A DNA stretch of 64,000 nt from Pseudomonas putida (GTDB lineage: Bacteria; Pseudomonadota; Gammaproteobacteria; Pseudomonadales; Pseudomonadaceae), in contig NZ_MNAH01000002.1 in NCBI RefSeq assembly GCF_001976065.1, positions 771,386 to 835,385 of the forward strand, written 5' to 3'. This document shows positions 27,896-36,604 of the stretch, piece by piece. The notes under the pieces were generated by a model. That model made no database searches, had not been told where the DNA came from, and saw only the letters and a list, made by a program, of their open reading frames with translations. The position numbers and the translations under genes were made by a program. How positions within the stretch are numbered: the first letter of the stretch is position 1; each line of letters begins with the position of its first letter.

Positions 27896-29050
27896 ATGAC
27901 TTTCGATTTTGATCAGGTGTTCGACCGCCACGGCACTGGCAGCACCAAGTGGAGCCGCTACCCGGCCGACGTGCTGCCGATGTGGGTCGCCGACATGGAT
28001 TTCGCCGCGCCTTCGATGATCGTCCAGGCCCTGCAAAAACGCCTGGAACATCCGCTGCTCGGCTACAGCACGGCCAAGGACGATTTGCGCGAAGCCATCG
28101 TGGCCGATCTGTGGAACAAGTACGCCTGGCGCGTCGAGCCCCAGGAGCTGATCTTCCTGCCAGGCGTCGAGTCGGGCTTCAACATGGCGCTCAAGGCGCT
28201 GGTCCAGCCGGCGCAGAATGTGGTGGTGCAGGTCCCGAACTACCCGCCCCTGCGTCACGCGCCGGGTCATTGGGGACTGAACAAGGTCGAGCTGAACTTC
28301 GACCCGCAGCCCGACGGCACCTACACCACGCCACTGGCAACCTTGAACGAATCCCTGCAAGGTGGCGGCGCGCTGCTGTTGAGCAACCCGCACAACCCGT
28401 TGGGCAAAGCCTTCGGCCGCGAAGAACTGCTGGCCATTGCCGACATCTGCCTGGCCAACGAGGCCTGGATCATTTCCGACGAGATCCACGCCGAACTGTG
28501 CTTCGACGGCCGCCAACACCTGCCGATGGCGTCCCTGAGCCCGCAAATCGCCCAGCGCACCATCACCCTGATGTCGGCCAGCAAGGCCTACAACATCGCC
28601 GGCCTGAAAACCTCGTTCATGATCATCCAGGACCGCCACCTGCGCGAGAAGGTCAACCATGCCCGCTGCGGCATGGTCGACAGCGTCAACCCGCTGGGCA
28701 TGGAAGCCACCCGCATCGCCTACAGCGAAGCCGCGCCGTGGCTGGCCGCGTTGAAAGACTACCTGCAGGGCAACCGCGATTACCTGGTCGACGCCGTGCG
28801 CCGCCGTTTGCCAGGCATCACCCTGAACGTGCCGCAAAGCACCTACCTGGCCTGGCTCGATTGCTCGGCGCTGGGGCTGGACAACCCGCAACAGTTCTTC
28901 CTCGAACAAGCCAAAGTGGGCCTGAGCCCGGGCCTTGATTTCGGCGATGACTGCCAACAGTTCGTACGCCTGAACTTCGGCTGCCCGCGGTCATTGCTGG
29001 AGGAAGGGATTGCGCGGATGGAGCGTAGTTTGCGGCATCGTAACGCTTGA
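27896..29050 (+). CDS. patB: PatB/MalY-type C-S lyase (PLP aminotransferase family)
   Basis: The 384-residue fold-type I PLP enzyme has the PatB/MalY opening TFDFDQVFDRHGTGSTKW and LPMWVADMDF, the Asn-His-Asn motif LLSNPHNPLGKAF, and the PLP lysine in SASKAYNIAGLK (about residue 230). The family cleaves cystathionine or cysteine conjugates to pyruvate, ammonia and a thiol. The exact substrate is not decided by the sequence. The ATG at 27896 was chosen; a TTG two codons earlier is less likely. It is monocistronic and divergent from fdoG across 242 bp. Confidence 0.88.
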   Translation: MTFDFDQVFDRHGTGSTKWSRYPADVLPMWVADMDFAAPSMIVQALQKRLEHPLLGYSTAKDDLREAIVADLWNKYAWRVEPQELIFLPGVESGFNMALKALVQPAQNVVVQVPNYPPLRHAPGHWGLNKVELNFDPQPDGTYTTPLATLNESLQGGGALLLSNPHNPLGKAFGREELLAIADICLANEAWIISDEIHAELCFDGRQHLPMASLSPQIAQRTITLMSASKAYNIAGLKTSFMIIQDRHLREKVNHARCGMVDSVNPLGMEATRIAYSEAAPWLAALKDYLQGNRDYLVDAVRRRLPGITLNVPQSTYLAWLDCSALGLDNPQQFFLEQAKVGLSPGLDFGDDCQQFVRLNFGCPRSLLEEGIARMERSLRHRNA

Positions 29051-29058
29051 TCGCCCTA

Positions 29059-29196
29059 TGTAGGAGCTGACTTGTCCGCGCAGCGATGGCGCCCCAAAGC
29101 CGGATGCAATATCCAACGGCCCCATCGCCAGCAAGCCGGCTCCTACAGATCCCCACCCCTACACAAATCCTGTAGGAGCTGGCTTGCCAGCGAAGG
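29059..29196. repeat. REP cluster (three cores)
   Basis: A degenerate forward REP (29059-29088), a reverse REP (29123-29148) and a forward REP (29170-29196) lie between the lyase stop and the efe promoter. Confidence 0.8.
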
Positions 29197-29267
29197 CGTC
29201 CTGAAGCTGAATCACATCTTGAGAATCGTTCAGCTTACGTTCAGCTAATTGTCAATCACTCCCATAT

Positions 29268-29286
29268 GGGAATGAGTGTCATTATG
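29268..29286 (+). promoter_or_regulatory. Candidate Fur box for the efe operon
   Basis: The 19 bases here match the Fur consensus GATAATGATAATCATTATC at 13 positions, including both outer AAT/ATTAT half-site cores. The site is 40 bp upstream of the efeU ATG, in an AT-rich promoter-like stretch, which fits iron repression of this uptake operon. Confidence 0.6.
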
Positions 29287-29325
29287 TTACAACTTAGCAC
29301 CCTATCTAATTCCCCACGGTGCTGA

Positions 29326-30165
29326 ATGCTCGTTCCTTTCCTGATCATGCTGCGCGAAGGCATTGAAGCCGCGTTGATCGTTGGCATTATCGCCAGTTAC
29401 CTCCAGCAGACCGGACGTGGCCAATGGATACCCGCGGTGTGGGTCGGGGTGTTTCTCGCCGCCGCTCTTTCGCTATTGGTAGGCGGTGGCCTGGAGCTGG
29501 TCAGCGCCGAGTTTCCGCAGAAGCAGCAGGAGCTGTTTGAGGGTCTGGTCGGCCTGGTCGCGGTCGGTATTCTCAGTTCCATGGTGTTCTGGATGCGTAA
29601 GGTGGCGCGGTCGATCAAGCACTCGCTGCACGTTTCCCTCGATCATGCGTTGAACAATTCCCGGCACCAGGTGTTCGCGCTGATTGCCATGGTGTTTTTC
29701 GCCGTGGCCCGCGAAGGCCTGGAGACGGTGTTTTTCCTGCTCGCAGTGTTCCAGCAAAGCGAAGGCCCGGCGGCGCCGATAGGTGCCCTGCTCGGCTTGA
29801 TACTGGCCATCGTCGTCGGTTTCCTGATCTACAGCGGCAGCATGCGCCTCAATCTCGGCGCGTTTTTCCGCTGGACCGGTCTGTTCATCCTGGTGGTGGC
29901 GGCGGGCATCCTGGCCAACTCGGTGCAGGCGCTGCACGAAGCCGGGGTCTGGAATCACTGGCAGGCCGTGCTCTTCGACTTCAGCGCCACGCTGCCCATG
30001 GACGGCCCGCTGGGTTCGGTGCTGGCCGGAATGTTCGGCTACCAGGACACCCCGACTATCAGCACCCTCGGCGCCTATCTGATTTATCTGCTGGTGGCGC
30101 TGGCGATGTTCTTCATGCCCGCCGCCGCTCCCGGCAAACAATCTTCTTCGGCTTCCAGTCAGTAA
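29326..30165 (+). CDS. efeU: EfeU, FTR1-family iron permease
   Basis: The 279-residue inner-membrane permease has about seven predicted helices and the two Ftr1 iron-binding REGxE motifs (REGIE residues 10-14, REGLE about 129-133). It imports iron handled by EfeO/EfeB in the periplasm. The N-terminus MLVPFLIMLREGIEAALIVG is typical of the family, and the length equals E. coli EfeU (276). It is the first gene of a four-gene operon and lies 8 nt before efeO. Confidence 0.93.
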   Translation: MLVPFLIMLREGIEAALIVGIIASYLQQTGRGQWIPAVWVGVFLAAALSLLVGGGLELVSAEFPQKQQELFEGLVGLVAVGILSSMVFWMRKVARSIKHSLHVSLDHALNNSRHQVFALIAMVFFAVAREGLETVFFLLAVFQQSEGPAAPIGALLGLILAIVVGFLIYSGSMRLNLGAFFRWTGLFILVVAAGILANSVQALHEAGVWNHWQAVLFDFSATLPMDGPLGSVLAGMFGYQDTPTISTLGAYLIYLLVALAMFFMPAAAPGKQSSSASSQ

Positions 30166-30173
30166 GGGCAACC

Positions 30174-31379
30174 ATGCCAGATCAAACTCCACCCCAAGCC
30201 TCCCCACCCCGAGCCTTGCGCTGGGCGGTGGCCGGTTCGGCAATCGTGATGATCGCCGCCGGCGGGCTGTTCTACTACGCCGCGCAATTGGCCACGGCCA
30301 AGCGCGAACGCCAGGCCAACCATGACCAGGTGCTGGTGACCATTGCCGGCCACAGCTGCGAGCCGAACGCCCTGACGGTGCCGGCCGGGCGCGCCAGTTT
30401 TCGCATCGTCAACCGCTCCGATCGCGCCGTCGAATGGGAAATCCTGGACGGCGTGCTGGTGGTCGAGGAACGGGAAAACATCGCGCCCGGGCTGAGCCAG
30501 GTGATCAACGCCAACCTGTTGCCCGGCGATTACACCATCACCTGCGGCCTGCTGAGCAACCCCCGCGGCACGCTGCACGTCACCCCGACGGCGGCGTCGC
30601 AAGCCGCCGCCAAGGCCGGGCCTGCCCTGCTGGCATTTGTCGGGCCGCTGTCGGAGTACCGGGTGTTCCTGAGCCGCCAGGGCTCGGCGCTGATCAAGGC
30701 GGTCACGGCCCTGGAGCAAGCCATCGCAGCCGCAGACCTCGGCCAGGCGCAGGCCCTGTACCTGCCGGCGCGCGCTGCATATCAGAGACTGGCGCCCGCC
30801 GCGCAACGCCTGGGGCAATTGAACAACGCGATCAACGCCCGTGCGGACTACTTCGAAAAGCGCGAACAGGATCCGGGATTCGTGGGCTTCCATCGCCTCG
30901 AATATGCGTTGTTCGAGCAACGCAACCTCGACCGCCTTGCACCGCTTGCCCAGCGCCTGCTGACGGACGTCACGTCGCTCAAGCAACAGTTGCTGGCCCA
31001 GTCCCTGGCGCCGGAGCAACTGGTGAGCATCGTGGTGCGCAATCTCGACAACATCGCCCAGGTGCGCGCCCACTCGGGCGAAGAGGAGCGTTACAGCCAC
31101 AGCGACCTCAACGGCTTCGCCGGCAACCTGGACGCCAGCCGCAAGGTCGTCGAGCTGCTGCGCCCATTGCTGGGCAAATCCGATGCGCCACTGCTGACAA
31201 ACATCGACACGGCATTGGCCGATTTCGCTGCCGAACTCGACGGGTTCAAGGTCGACGGCGGTTATGCCAGCTACGACAGCGTCAGCCCCGCGCAACGCCA
31301 ACAGATCGCCGACAAGGCCAAGGCACTGGCCGCCGCACTCGATGCAATAGACCCCGCCCTCGGCCTTTCCGGCCTGTAA
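30174..31379 (+). CDS. efeO: EfeO, periplasmic cupredoxin-M75 iron-uptake protein
   Basis: The 401-residue protein has an N-terminal signal-anchor helix (AVAGSAIVMIAAGGLFYYAA, about residues 21-40), then a cupredoxin-like domain (about 50-140, with HSCEPNALTVPAG and a second Cys in TITCGLL). The C-terminal M75/imelysin-like domain carries HxxE in GFHRLEYALFEQ. In E. coli EfeO, this pair binds ferrous iron and passes it to EfeU. The signal-anchor suggests it may stay membrane-tethered. It lies 8 nt after efeU and 18 nt before efeB. Confidence 0.92.
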   Translation: MPDQTPPQASPPRALRWAVAGSAIVMIAAGGLFYYAAQLATAKRERQANHDQVLVTIAGHSCEPNALTVPAGRASFRIVNRSDRAVEWEILDGVLVVEERENIAPGLSQVINANLLPGDYTITCGLLSNPRGTLHVTPTAASQAAAKAGPALLAFVGPLSEYRVFLSRQGSALIKAVTALEQAIAAADLGQAQALYLPARAAYQRLAPAAQRLGQLNNAINARADYFEKREQDPGFVGFHRLEYALFEQRNLDRLAPLAQRLLTDVTSLKQQLLAQSLAPEQLVSIVVRNLDNIAQVRAHSGEEERYSHSDLNGFAGNLDASRKVVELLRPLLGKSDAPLLTNIDTALADFAAELDGFKVDGGYASYDSVSPAQRQQIADKAKALAAALDAIDPALGLSGL

Positions 31380-31397
31380 GCAGAAGACGACTTTCAG

Positions 31398-32696
31398 ATG
31401 AATGATCCAGAGCAATTCAACCATCAGCGCCGCCGGGTACTGATGGGCATGGGCGCCGCCGGTGTCGCACTGGCAGGTGTAGCCTTGAGCTGCCCGGCCA
31501 TGGCCGCCAGCCCCGCGCAAGTGACCGAGGCACCGAGCAGCGAGCGCACCCAGGACCGTCATGATTTCCTTGGCAAACACCAGAGTGGAATCGTCACGCC
31601 ACGCCCGGCGTCCGGCATGCTGGTGGCTTTCGACGTGCTGGCCAGCGATCGACAGGACCTGGAGCGGCTGTTTCGCACCCTGAACGAACGCATCGCGTTT
31701 TTGATGAAGGGCGGCCCGGTGACTCAGGTCGATCCGAAACTGCCCCCCGTGGATTCAGGGATTCTCGGGCCTGTGGTCACGCCGGATAACCTGACCATCA
31801 CCGTGTCGGTCGGCGAATCATTGTTCGACGAGCGTTTCGGCCTGAGCGACGTCAAACCCAAGCGCTTGATCCGAATGGTCGGTTTCCCCAACGATGCGCT
31901 GGAAGCCGATTGCTGCCACGGCGACTTGAGCATCCAGTTCTGCGCCAACACCGCCGATACCAACATCCACGCCCTGCGCGACATCGTGAAGAACCTGCCG
32001 GACTTGCTCCTGGTGCGCTGGAAGCAGGAAGGCAGTGTGCCGCCCCAGGCCCCGGCCCAGCCGGACATGCCGGCACAGAGCGCGCGCAACTTCCTGGGTT
32101 TTCGCGACGGTTCGGCCAACCCCGATTCCAACAATGCCCACGCAATGGACAGCCTTGTCTGGGTTCAGCCCGGCAGCGACGAACCGACCTGGGCGGCCAA
32201 TGGCAGCTATCAGGCGGTGCGGATCATCCGCAACTTCGTTGAACGCTGGGACCGCACGCCGCTGCAGGAACAGGAAAGCATTCTGGGTCGCGTCAAGGCC
32301 AGCGGTGCGCCCATGGGCGGCCAGCATGAATCGCAAGTCCCGAACTATGCCGAGGACCCGCACGGCAAGCAAACCCGGCTCGACGCGCATATCCGCCTGG
32401 CCAACCCACGCACCGCCGCGACCCAGGCCAACCTGATCTTGCGCCGGCCGTTCAACTACTCCAACGGTGTGAACAGGAACGGCCAGCTCGACATGGGTTT
32501 GCTCTTCATCTGTTACCAGGCCGACCTGGAAAAAGGCTTCATCACCGTGCAAACCCGACTCAACGGCGAGCCGCTGGAGGAATACCTCAAGCCGGTCGGC
32601 GGCGGGTACTTCTTCACCCTGCCAGGTGTCACCGGCGACCAGGACTTCCTTGGCCGTTCGCTGCTTGAAGCCGCACAACCCAAAACAACAGTCTGA
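31398..32696 (+). CDS. efeB: EfeB, Tat-exported DyP-type heme peroxidase
   Basis: The 432-residue protein has a Tat signal (QRRRVLMGMGAAGVALAG) and the DyP peroxidase motif GxxDG in LGFRDGSANPD (about residue 232). The distal region includes the typical IRNFVERWDR near 275-285. In the Efe system it oxidises ferrous iron or helps release iron for uptake by EfeUO. The length agrees with E. coli EfeB (423). Confidence 0.94.
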   Translation: MNDPEQFNHQRRRVLMGMGAAGVALAGVALSCPAMAASPAQVTEAPSSERTQDRHDFLGKHQSGIVTPRPASGMLVAFDVLASDRQDLERLFRTLNERIAFLMKGGPVTQVDPKLPPVDSGILGPVVTPDNLTITVSVGESLFDERFGLSDVKPKRLIRMVGFPNDALEADCCHGDLSIQFCANTADTNIHALRDIVKNLPDLLLVRWKQEGSVPPQAPAQPDMPAQSARNFLGFRDGSANPDSNNAHAMDSLVWVQPGSDEPTWAANGSYQAVRIIRNFVERWDRTPLQEQESILGRVKASGAPMGGQHESQVPNYAEDPHGKQTRLDAHIRLANPRTAATQANLILRRPFNYSNGVNRNGQLDMGLLFICYQADLEKGFITVQTRLNGEPLEEYLKPVGGGYFFTLPGVTGDQDFLGRSLLEAAQPKTTV

Positions 32697-32723
32697 CCAC
32701 CACAACATCGACGGAGCCGCCCC

Positions 32724-33548
32724 ATGAATAAGTCGCCACTCGCATTACTGCTGGCCCTTGGCTTGCTCAACACCCCGATTGCGTCATTCGCGGCAACGGC
32801 GCCGCTGGAGTTGGTGCAGCCGATTTCCGACTACAAGATCTACGTCACCGAGCAACTGGATGAACTGGCCAGTCACACTCGGCAGTTCACCGACGCGGTG
32901 AAAAAAGGCGACCTGGCGACCGCGAAAAAACTCTACGCCCCGACTCGCGTCTACTACGAGTCGATCGAGCCGATCGCCGAATTGTTCAGCGACCTGGACG
33001 CCTCCATTGACTCCCGGGTCGATGACCACGAAAAAGGCGTGACGGCCGAAGACTTCACCGGTTTCCACCGCATCGAGTACTCGCTGTTCGCGCAAAACAG
33101 CACCCAGGGCCTGGATGAGCTCGCCGATCGCTTGAACAAGGACGTCACCGACCTGCAAACCAGCGTCGCCGGCCTGACCTTCCCGCCGGAAAAAGTCGTC
33201 GGCGGCGCCGCGGCGCTGCTGGAAGAGGTCGCCGCAACCAAGATCTCCGGTGAGGAAGACCGTTACAGCCACACCGACCTGTACGACTTCCAGGGCAACA
33301 TCGACGGGGCGAAGAAAATCGTCGACCTGTTCCGTGCGCAGATCGAGAAACAGGACGCGGCGTTCGTCGCCAAGGTCGATAAGAACTTCGCCACGGTGGA
33401 CAAGATCCTGGCCAAGTACAAGACGCAGGATGGCGGCTTCGAGACTTATGACAAGGTGAAGGAAAACGATCGCAAGGCGTTGGTTGGGCCGGTGAATACG
33501 CTGGCTGAGGATTTGTCGACGTTGCGGGGAAAGTTGGGGTTGAACTGA
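32724..33548 (+). CDS. efeM: EfeM, stand-alone M75 (imelysin-like) periplasmic protein
   Basis: The 274-residue protein has a Sec signal (cleavage near SFAATA, residue 22) and a single M75 domain. The domain opens with PISDYKIYVTEQLDELASHT, carries the HxxE metal motif in GFHRIEYSLFAQ (about residue 115) and has GEEDRYSHTDLYDFQGNIDG. It lacks the cupredoxin domain seen in EfeO two genes upstream, so this operon has two related M75 proteins. The M75-only form matches the EfeM described from P. syringae. It is the last gene of the efe operon, 27 nt after efeB. Confidence 0.9.
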   Translation: MNKSPLALLLALGLLNTPIASFAATAPLELVQPISDYKIYVTEQLDELASHTRQFTDAVKKGDLATAKKLYAPTRVYYESIEPIAELFSDLDASIDSRVDDHEKGVTAEDFTGFHRIEYSLFAQNSTQGLDELADRLNKDVTDLQTSVAGLTFPPEKVVGGAAALLEEVAATKISGEEDRYSHTDLYDFQGNIDGAKKIVDLFRAQIEKQDAAFVAKVDKNFATVDKILAKYKTQDGGFETYDKVKENDRKALVGPVNTLAEDLSTLRGKLGLN

Positions 33549-33568
33549 GTTTTGTAGCGTCTGGGCGG

Positions 33569-33666
33569 ACGCTTTCGCTGGCAAGCCAGCTCCTACAGGG
33601 TTTTAGGTCGATCACGTAATTATGTGATCGACGTTGAACCTGTAGGGGCTGGCTTGCCAGCGATGC
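33569..33666. repeat. Inverted REP pair enclosing a second palindrome
   Basis: Opposed REP cores (33569-33600 and 33639-33666) flank a separate perfect inverted repeat, GTCGATCAC / GTGATCGAC (33607-33615 and 33624-33632, 8-bp centre). The whole block lies between the convergent efeM and pssA stops and may act as a transcript-ending structure for both. Confidence 0.8.
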
Positions 33667-33676
33667 TTTTTCGGCC

Positions 33677-35020
33677 TTACAGAATGCGGTAAAGCAGCCG
33701 CTCAACCCTCACCCTGCTCACCCGCTTGAGAAACTTCGCCACCCCCGCCGGGTAATCCGGCAGGGTTTGCAGGTCCTGGTAGCGCTCGATGCGCCGGGTG
33801 TGCTGGAAAATCTGTGCAAGCTCGGTACGCCGCGGTTCCAGCAGTTCATCTTGCGGATCGTCGATCAGCAAGGCGTTTTCCAGGTCGAGACGAAACGCCC
33901 GCGGGTTGAGGTTGTTGCCCGTCAGCAAGGTGTAGCGCTGATCGACCCACATGCCCTTGAGGTGATAGGTGTTGTCGCCGTCCTTCCACAGGTGCAGGTT
34001 CAACTGGCCGCTGTCGATGTTGCGCTGATGCCGCTTGGCAAAGCGGCGCAGGCTGATCTCATAGAGATACGGCAGCGCCGAGATCACCTTGAACGGTTCG
34101 CTCGGTGGGATGTAGAAATCGTTGGCGGTCTTGTCACCGACCACGATGTCGATCTTCACCCCCCTGGCCAGCGCCCGGTTGATCTCTCGGGTCACCGCCA
34201 ATGGCAGGTTGAAATACGGCGTGCAGATGGTCAGCTGATGCCGGGCGCTGGCAATCAACTCGATGATCACCCGGCTTAACGGGTTGTTCTTGCCCACGCC
34301 CAGTAACGGGCTGACCGACAATCCACTTTTGTCCGTGGTGCCCTGGGTGGTGTCGTAGGCCGCGTGCTTGAGACGGCTGCGCAAGTCGCCGATGTCGTTG
34401 CGCAGGCTGCGGGTAGTCGGCAGGTTCGGCAGGTCCAGGCGATGCACCGCCTTGGAGGCCACCAGGCCGTGCTGCACCAGGTGATGCATCGAGTCGGCCA
34501 GGGCGCGGTTGTGCAGCAGGTGATAACGATCGTATCGGTACTTGTCGAACTGATGCAGGTAGACGTTGTTCAGGCTTGCCCCGCTGTAGATCACGCAGTC
34601 ATCGATGACAAAGCCCTTCAGGTGCAGCACGCCGAACAGCTCACGGGTTTGCACCGGCACGCCATACACCGGCACGACGCTTTCGTGGGTGCGGGTCATT
34701 TCCTGATACCAGGCCGAGTTGCCCGGCTGCTTGCCGGCACCGATCAACCCGCGCTGGGCACGCAGCCAGTCAACGACCACCACCACGTCCAGTTCCGGAC
34801 GCGCCAGTTTGGCCGCGTGCAAGGCATCGAGAATTTCCTGGCCGGCCTCGTCCTGTTGCAGGTACAGCGCGACGATATAAATGCGCTGGGTGGCGCTGGC
34901 GATTTTTTCCAGCAGGCAACGACGGAACTCGGCGGCGCCGCAGAGGATGGTGACGGCATCGGCGGTCAGCGGGAAACTGCGCAGTTTGGGCAGCAGGGAG
35001 CGTTTGAAAAGCGACGGCAT
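33677..35020 (-). CDS. pssA: CDP-diacylglycerol-serine O-phosphatidyltransferase (phospholipase D-type)
   Basis: The 447-residue enzyme makes phosphatidylserine from CDP-diacylglycerol and serine, the first step to phosphatidylethanolamine. It belongs to the phospholipase D superfamily, with two HKD-type motifs: HLKGFVIDDCVIYSG and the later HLKGMWVDQRYTLLTG. The N-terminal sequence LLEKIASATQRIYIVALYLQ and VDWLRAQRGLIG agree with E. coli PssA (451 residues). The ATG at 35020 matches the E. coli start; an in-frame start 32 codons upstream runs into REP sequence. It is monocistronic and convergent with efeM. Confidence 0.93.
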   Translation of the reverse strand: MPSLFKRSLLPKLRSFPLTADAVTILCGAAEFRRCLLEKIASATQRIYIVALYLQQDEAGQEILDALHAAKLARPELDVVVVVDWLRAQRGLIGAGKQPGNSAWYQEMTRTHESVVPVYGVPVQTRELFGVLHLKGFVIDDCVIYSGASLNNVYLHQFDKYRYDRYHLLHNRALADSMHHLVQHGLVASKAVHRLDLPNLPTTRSLRNDIGDLRSRLKHAAYDTTQGTTDKSGLSVSPLLGVGKNNPLSRVIIELIASARHQLTICTPYFNLPLAVTREINRALARGVKIDIVVGDKTANDFYIPPSEPFKVISALPYLYEISLRRFAKRHQRNIDSGQLNLHLWKDGDNTYHLKGMWVDQRYTLLTGNNLNPRAFRLDLENALLIDDPQDELLEPRRTELAQIFQHTRRIERYQDLQTLPDYPAGVAKFLKRVSRVRVERLLYRIL

Positions 35021-35099
35021 AGGGCTCGCAATGGGTCGAATCCGAAGAGTTTGAGAGCTTACACCATCGTTCGGTTTGGGTCTTGTTGGTGTCTGATCG

Positions 35100-35172
35100 G
35101 ACGCCTTCGCTGGCAAGCCAGCTCCTACAGTTTGATCGCACTCCCCTGTAGGAGCTGGCTTGCCAGCGAAGG
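35100..35172. repeat. Inverted REP pair
   Basis: Two opposed REP cores (35101-35129 and 35145-35172) lie between the divergent pssA and tetR-type genes, ending about 30 bp upstream of the TetR promoter. Confidence 0.85.
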
Positions 35173-35201
35173 CTTTTTAATGAACGCCGCAAAAATAACA
35201 T

Positions 35202-35230
35202 TTGACCAAGGAGAACGATCGTTCTACTGT
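35202..35230 (+). promoter_or_regulatory. Candidate promoter with TetR operator in its spacer
   Basis: TTGACC (35202-35207) and TACTGT (35225-35230) are spaced 17 bp apart, like a sigma-70 promoter. The spacer contains the perfect 14-bp palindrome AGAACGATCGTTCT (35212-35225), a likely operator for the TetR protein encoded directly downstream. Confidence 0.6.
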
Positions 35231-35237
35231 TAGCCAC

Positions 35238-35801
35238 ATGAACGAAATCAATAGCAACGACACCCGCGACATCATCCTGGACGTCACCGAAAAGTTGATC
35301 TACAAAAGTGGCATTGCCGCCACTGGAATGGATCTCCTGGTGAAAACCGCCGGCGTCTCCAGAAAAAGCATCTATCGCTACTTCGCCAACAAGGAGGAGT
35401 TGACCGTCGCCGCCCTGCAACGCCGCGACCAACGCTGGATGCACTGGTACAGGAGCGAAGTCGACCAGGCACAAACCCCGGCCGACCGTCTGCTCAACCT
35501 GTTTACCGTGCTCAAGTCCTGGTTCGTCCGCGAAGACTTTCGCGGCTGCGCCTTCATCAACACCAGCGGCGAAACCGGCGACCCGCAGGACCCGGTTCGC
35601 CTGGTCGCCAAAGAGCACAAACAGAAGCTGCTCGACTACGTGTGCGAGCTGTGTACCGAACATGGCGCCGAGGATCCGCAAACGCTGGCCAAGCAGCTGC
35701 TGATCCTGATCGACGGAGCCATCACCGTCGCACTTGTCATGGGTGACTACAGTGCCGCCGATAATGCGCAATGCATGGCGCGAAAGTTATTGGACCTGTA
35801 A
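35238..35801 (+). CDS. TetR-family transcriptional regulator
   Basis: The 187-residue regulator has an N-terminal TetR helix-turn-helix (residues about 10-55, including TGMDLLVKTAGVSRKSIYRY) and a helical ligand domain. The ATG at 35238 was chosen because residues after it start the family's first helix; the upstream TTG lies in the putative -35 box. No Shine-Dalgarno sits at normal distance (the nearest GGAG is 25 nt upstream), and the predicted transcription start falls at or next to the ATG, so the mRNA may be leaderless. It is followed 57 nt later by the NTF2-like gene, its probable target. The ligand is unknown. Confidence 0.87.
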   Translation: MNEINSNDTRDIILDVTEKLIYKSGIAATGMDLLVKTAGVSRKSIYRYFANKEELTVAALQRRDQRWMHWYRSEVDQAQTPADRLLNLFTVLKSWFVREDFRGCAFINTSGETGDPQDPVRLVAKEHKQKLLDYVCELCTEHGAEDPQTLAKQLLILIDGAITVALVMGDYSAADNAQCMARKLLDL

Positions 35802-35858
35802 GTACTGGATCAAGTAGTGACAACTTGTTTGAACGTCAATCTTATAGGAAGACCTGAA

Positions 35859-36335
35859 ATGTCTAATGCCGAAGTTCGTCCGCCATTGCCGCCATTCACC
35901 CGTGAATCGGCCATCGAAAAAGTTCGCCTGGCCGAAGATGGCTGGAACTCCCGCGATCCGGAACGGGTATCGCTGGCCTACACCCTGGACACGAAATGGC
36001 GCAACCGCGCCGAGTTCGCCAATAGCCGTGAAGAAGCCAAGGCCTTCCTGACGCGCAAATGGGCCAAGGAACTGGACTATCGCCTGATCAAGGAACTCTG
36101 GGCGTTTACCGATAACCGCATCGCCGTGCGTTATGCCTATGAATGGCACGACGATTCTGGCAACTGGTTCCGCTCCTACGGCAATGAAAACTGGGAGTTC
36201 AACGAACACGGCCTGATGGCGCGCCGTTTCGCCTGCATCAACGACATGCCGATCAAGGAAAGCGAGCGCAAATTCCACTGGCCGCTGGGGCGTCGTCCTG
36301 ACGATCATCCAAGCCTGTCTGATTTGGGCCTGTAA
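35859..36335 (+). CDS. NTF2-like (DUF1348) family protein
   Basis: The 158-residue protein belongs to the nuclear transport factor 2-like DUF1348 group. It is rich in Trp and Tyr ([59 protein letters not shown]), with the cone-like fold expected from that pattern. No enzymatic activity is established for the family that I can name with confidence. AGGAAG precedes the ATG. It sits behind the TetR gene with no terminator between them, so its expression probably responds to the same signal. Confidence 0.85.
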   Translation: MSNAEVRPPLPPFTRESAIEKVRLAEDGWNSRDPERVSLAYTLDTKWRNRAEFANSREEAKAFLTRKWAKELDYRLIKELWAFTDNRIAVRYAYEWHDDSGNWFRSYGNENWEFNEHGLMARRFACINDMPIKESERKFHWPLGRRPDDHPSLSDLGL

Positions 36336-36345
36336 CCCCCACACC

Positions 36346-36447
36346 CTGTAGGAGCTGGCTCGTCGGGTCGCCGCATCGCAGCGAAAGGGCCCACGAGACC
36401 AGCGCCAGGCTCAGGGAGCCTTCGCCGGCAAGCCGGTTCCTACAAGG
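36346..36447. repeat. Degenerate inverted REP pair
   Basis: A forward REP with an altered right half (GGCTCGTCGGGTCGCCGCATCG, 36347-36390) faces a reverse REP (36419-36447), after the NTF2-like gene. Confidence 0.75.
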
Positions 36448-36604
36448 TTCGTTGGTGTTTCAGGAGCAATTCGCTGTTGCACACTTGGCACAGCAACAGT
36501 TCTAACGACGAGCGGCCAGACAGGTCGCAGCCAGAGTTGGATAAAGGTAAGATACCGGCCCTTCCCCGCAGCCCTTTGCTGCCCCCGCCGATTAAGCCGA
36601 TTCC

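Noticed and set aside
35202..35237. TTG start for the TetR gene at 35202
   Set aside because: This sequence is the candidate -35 box and operator, and the family's first helix begins at the ATG at 35238.
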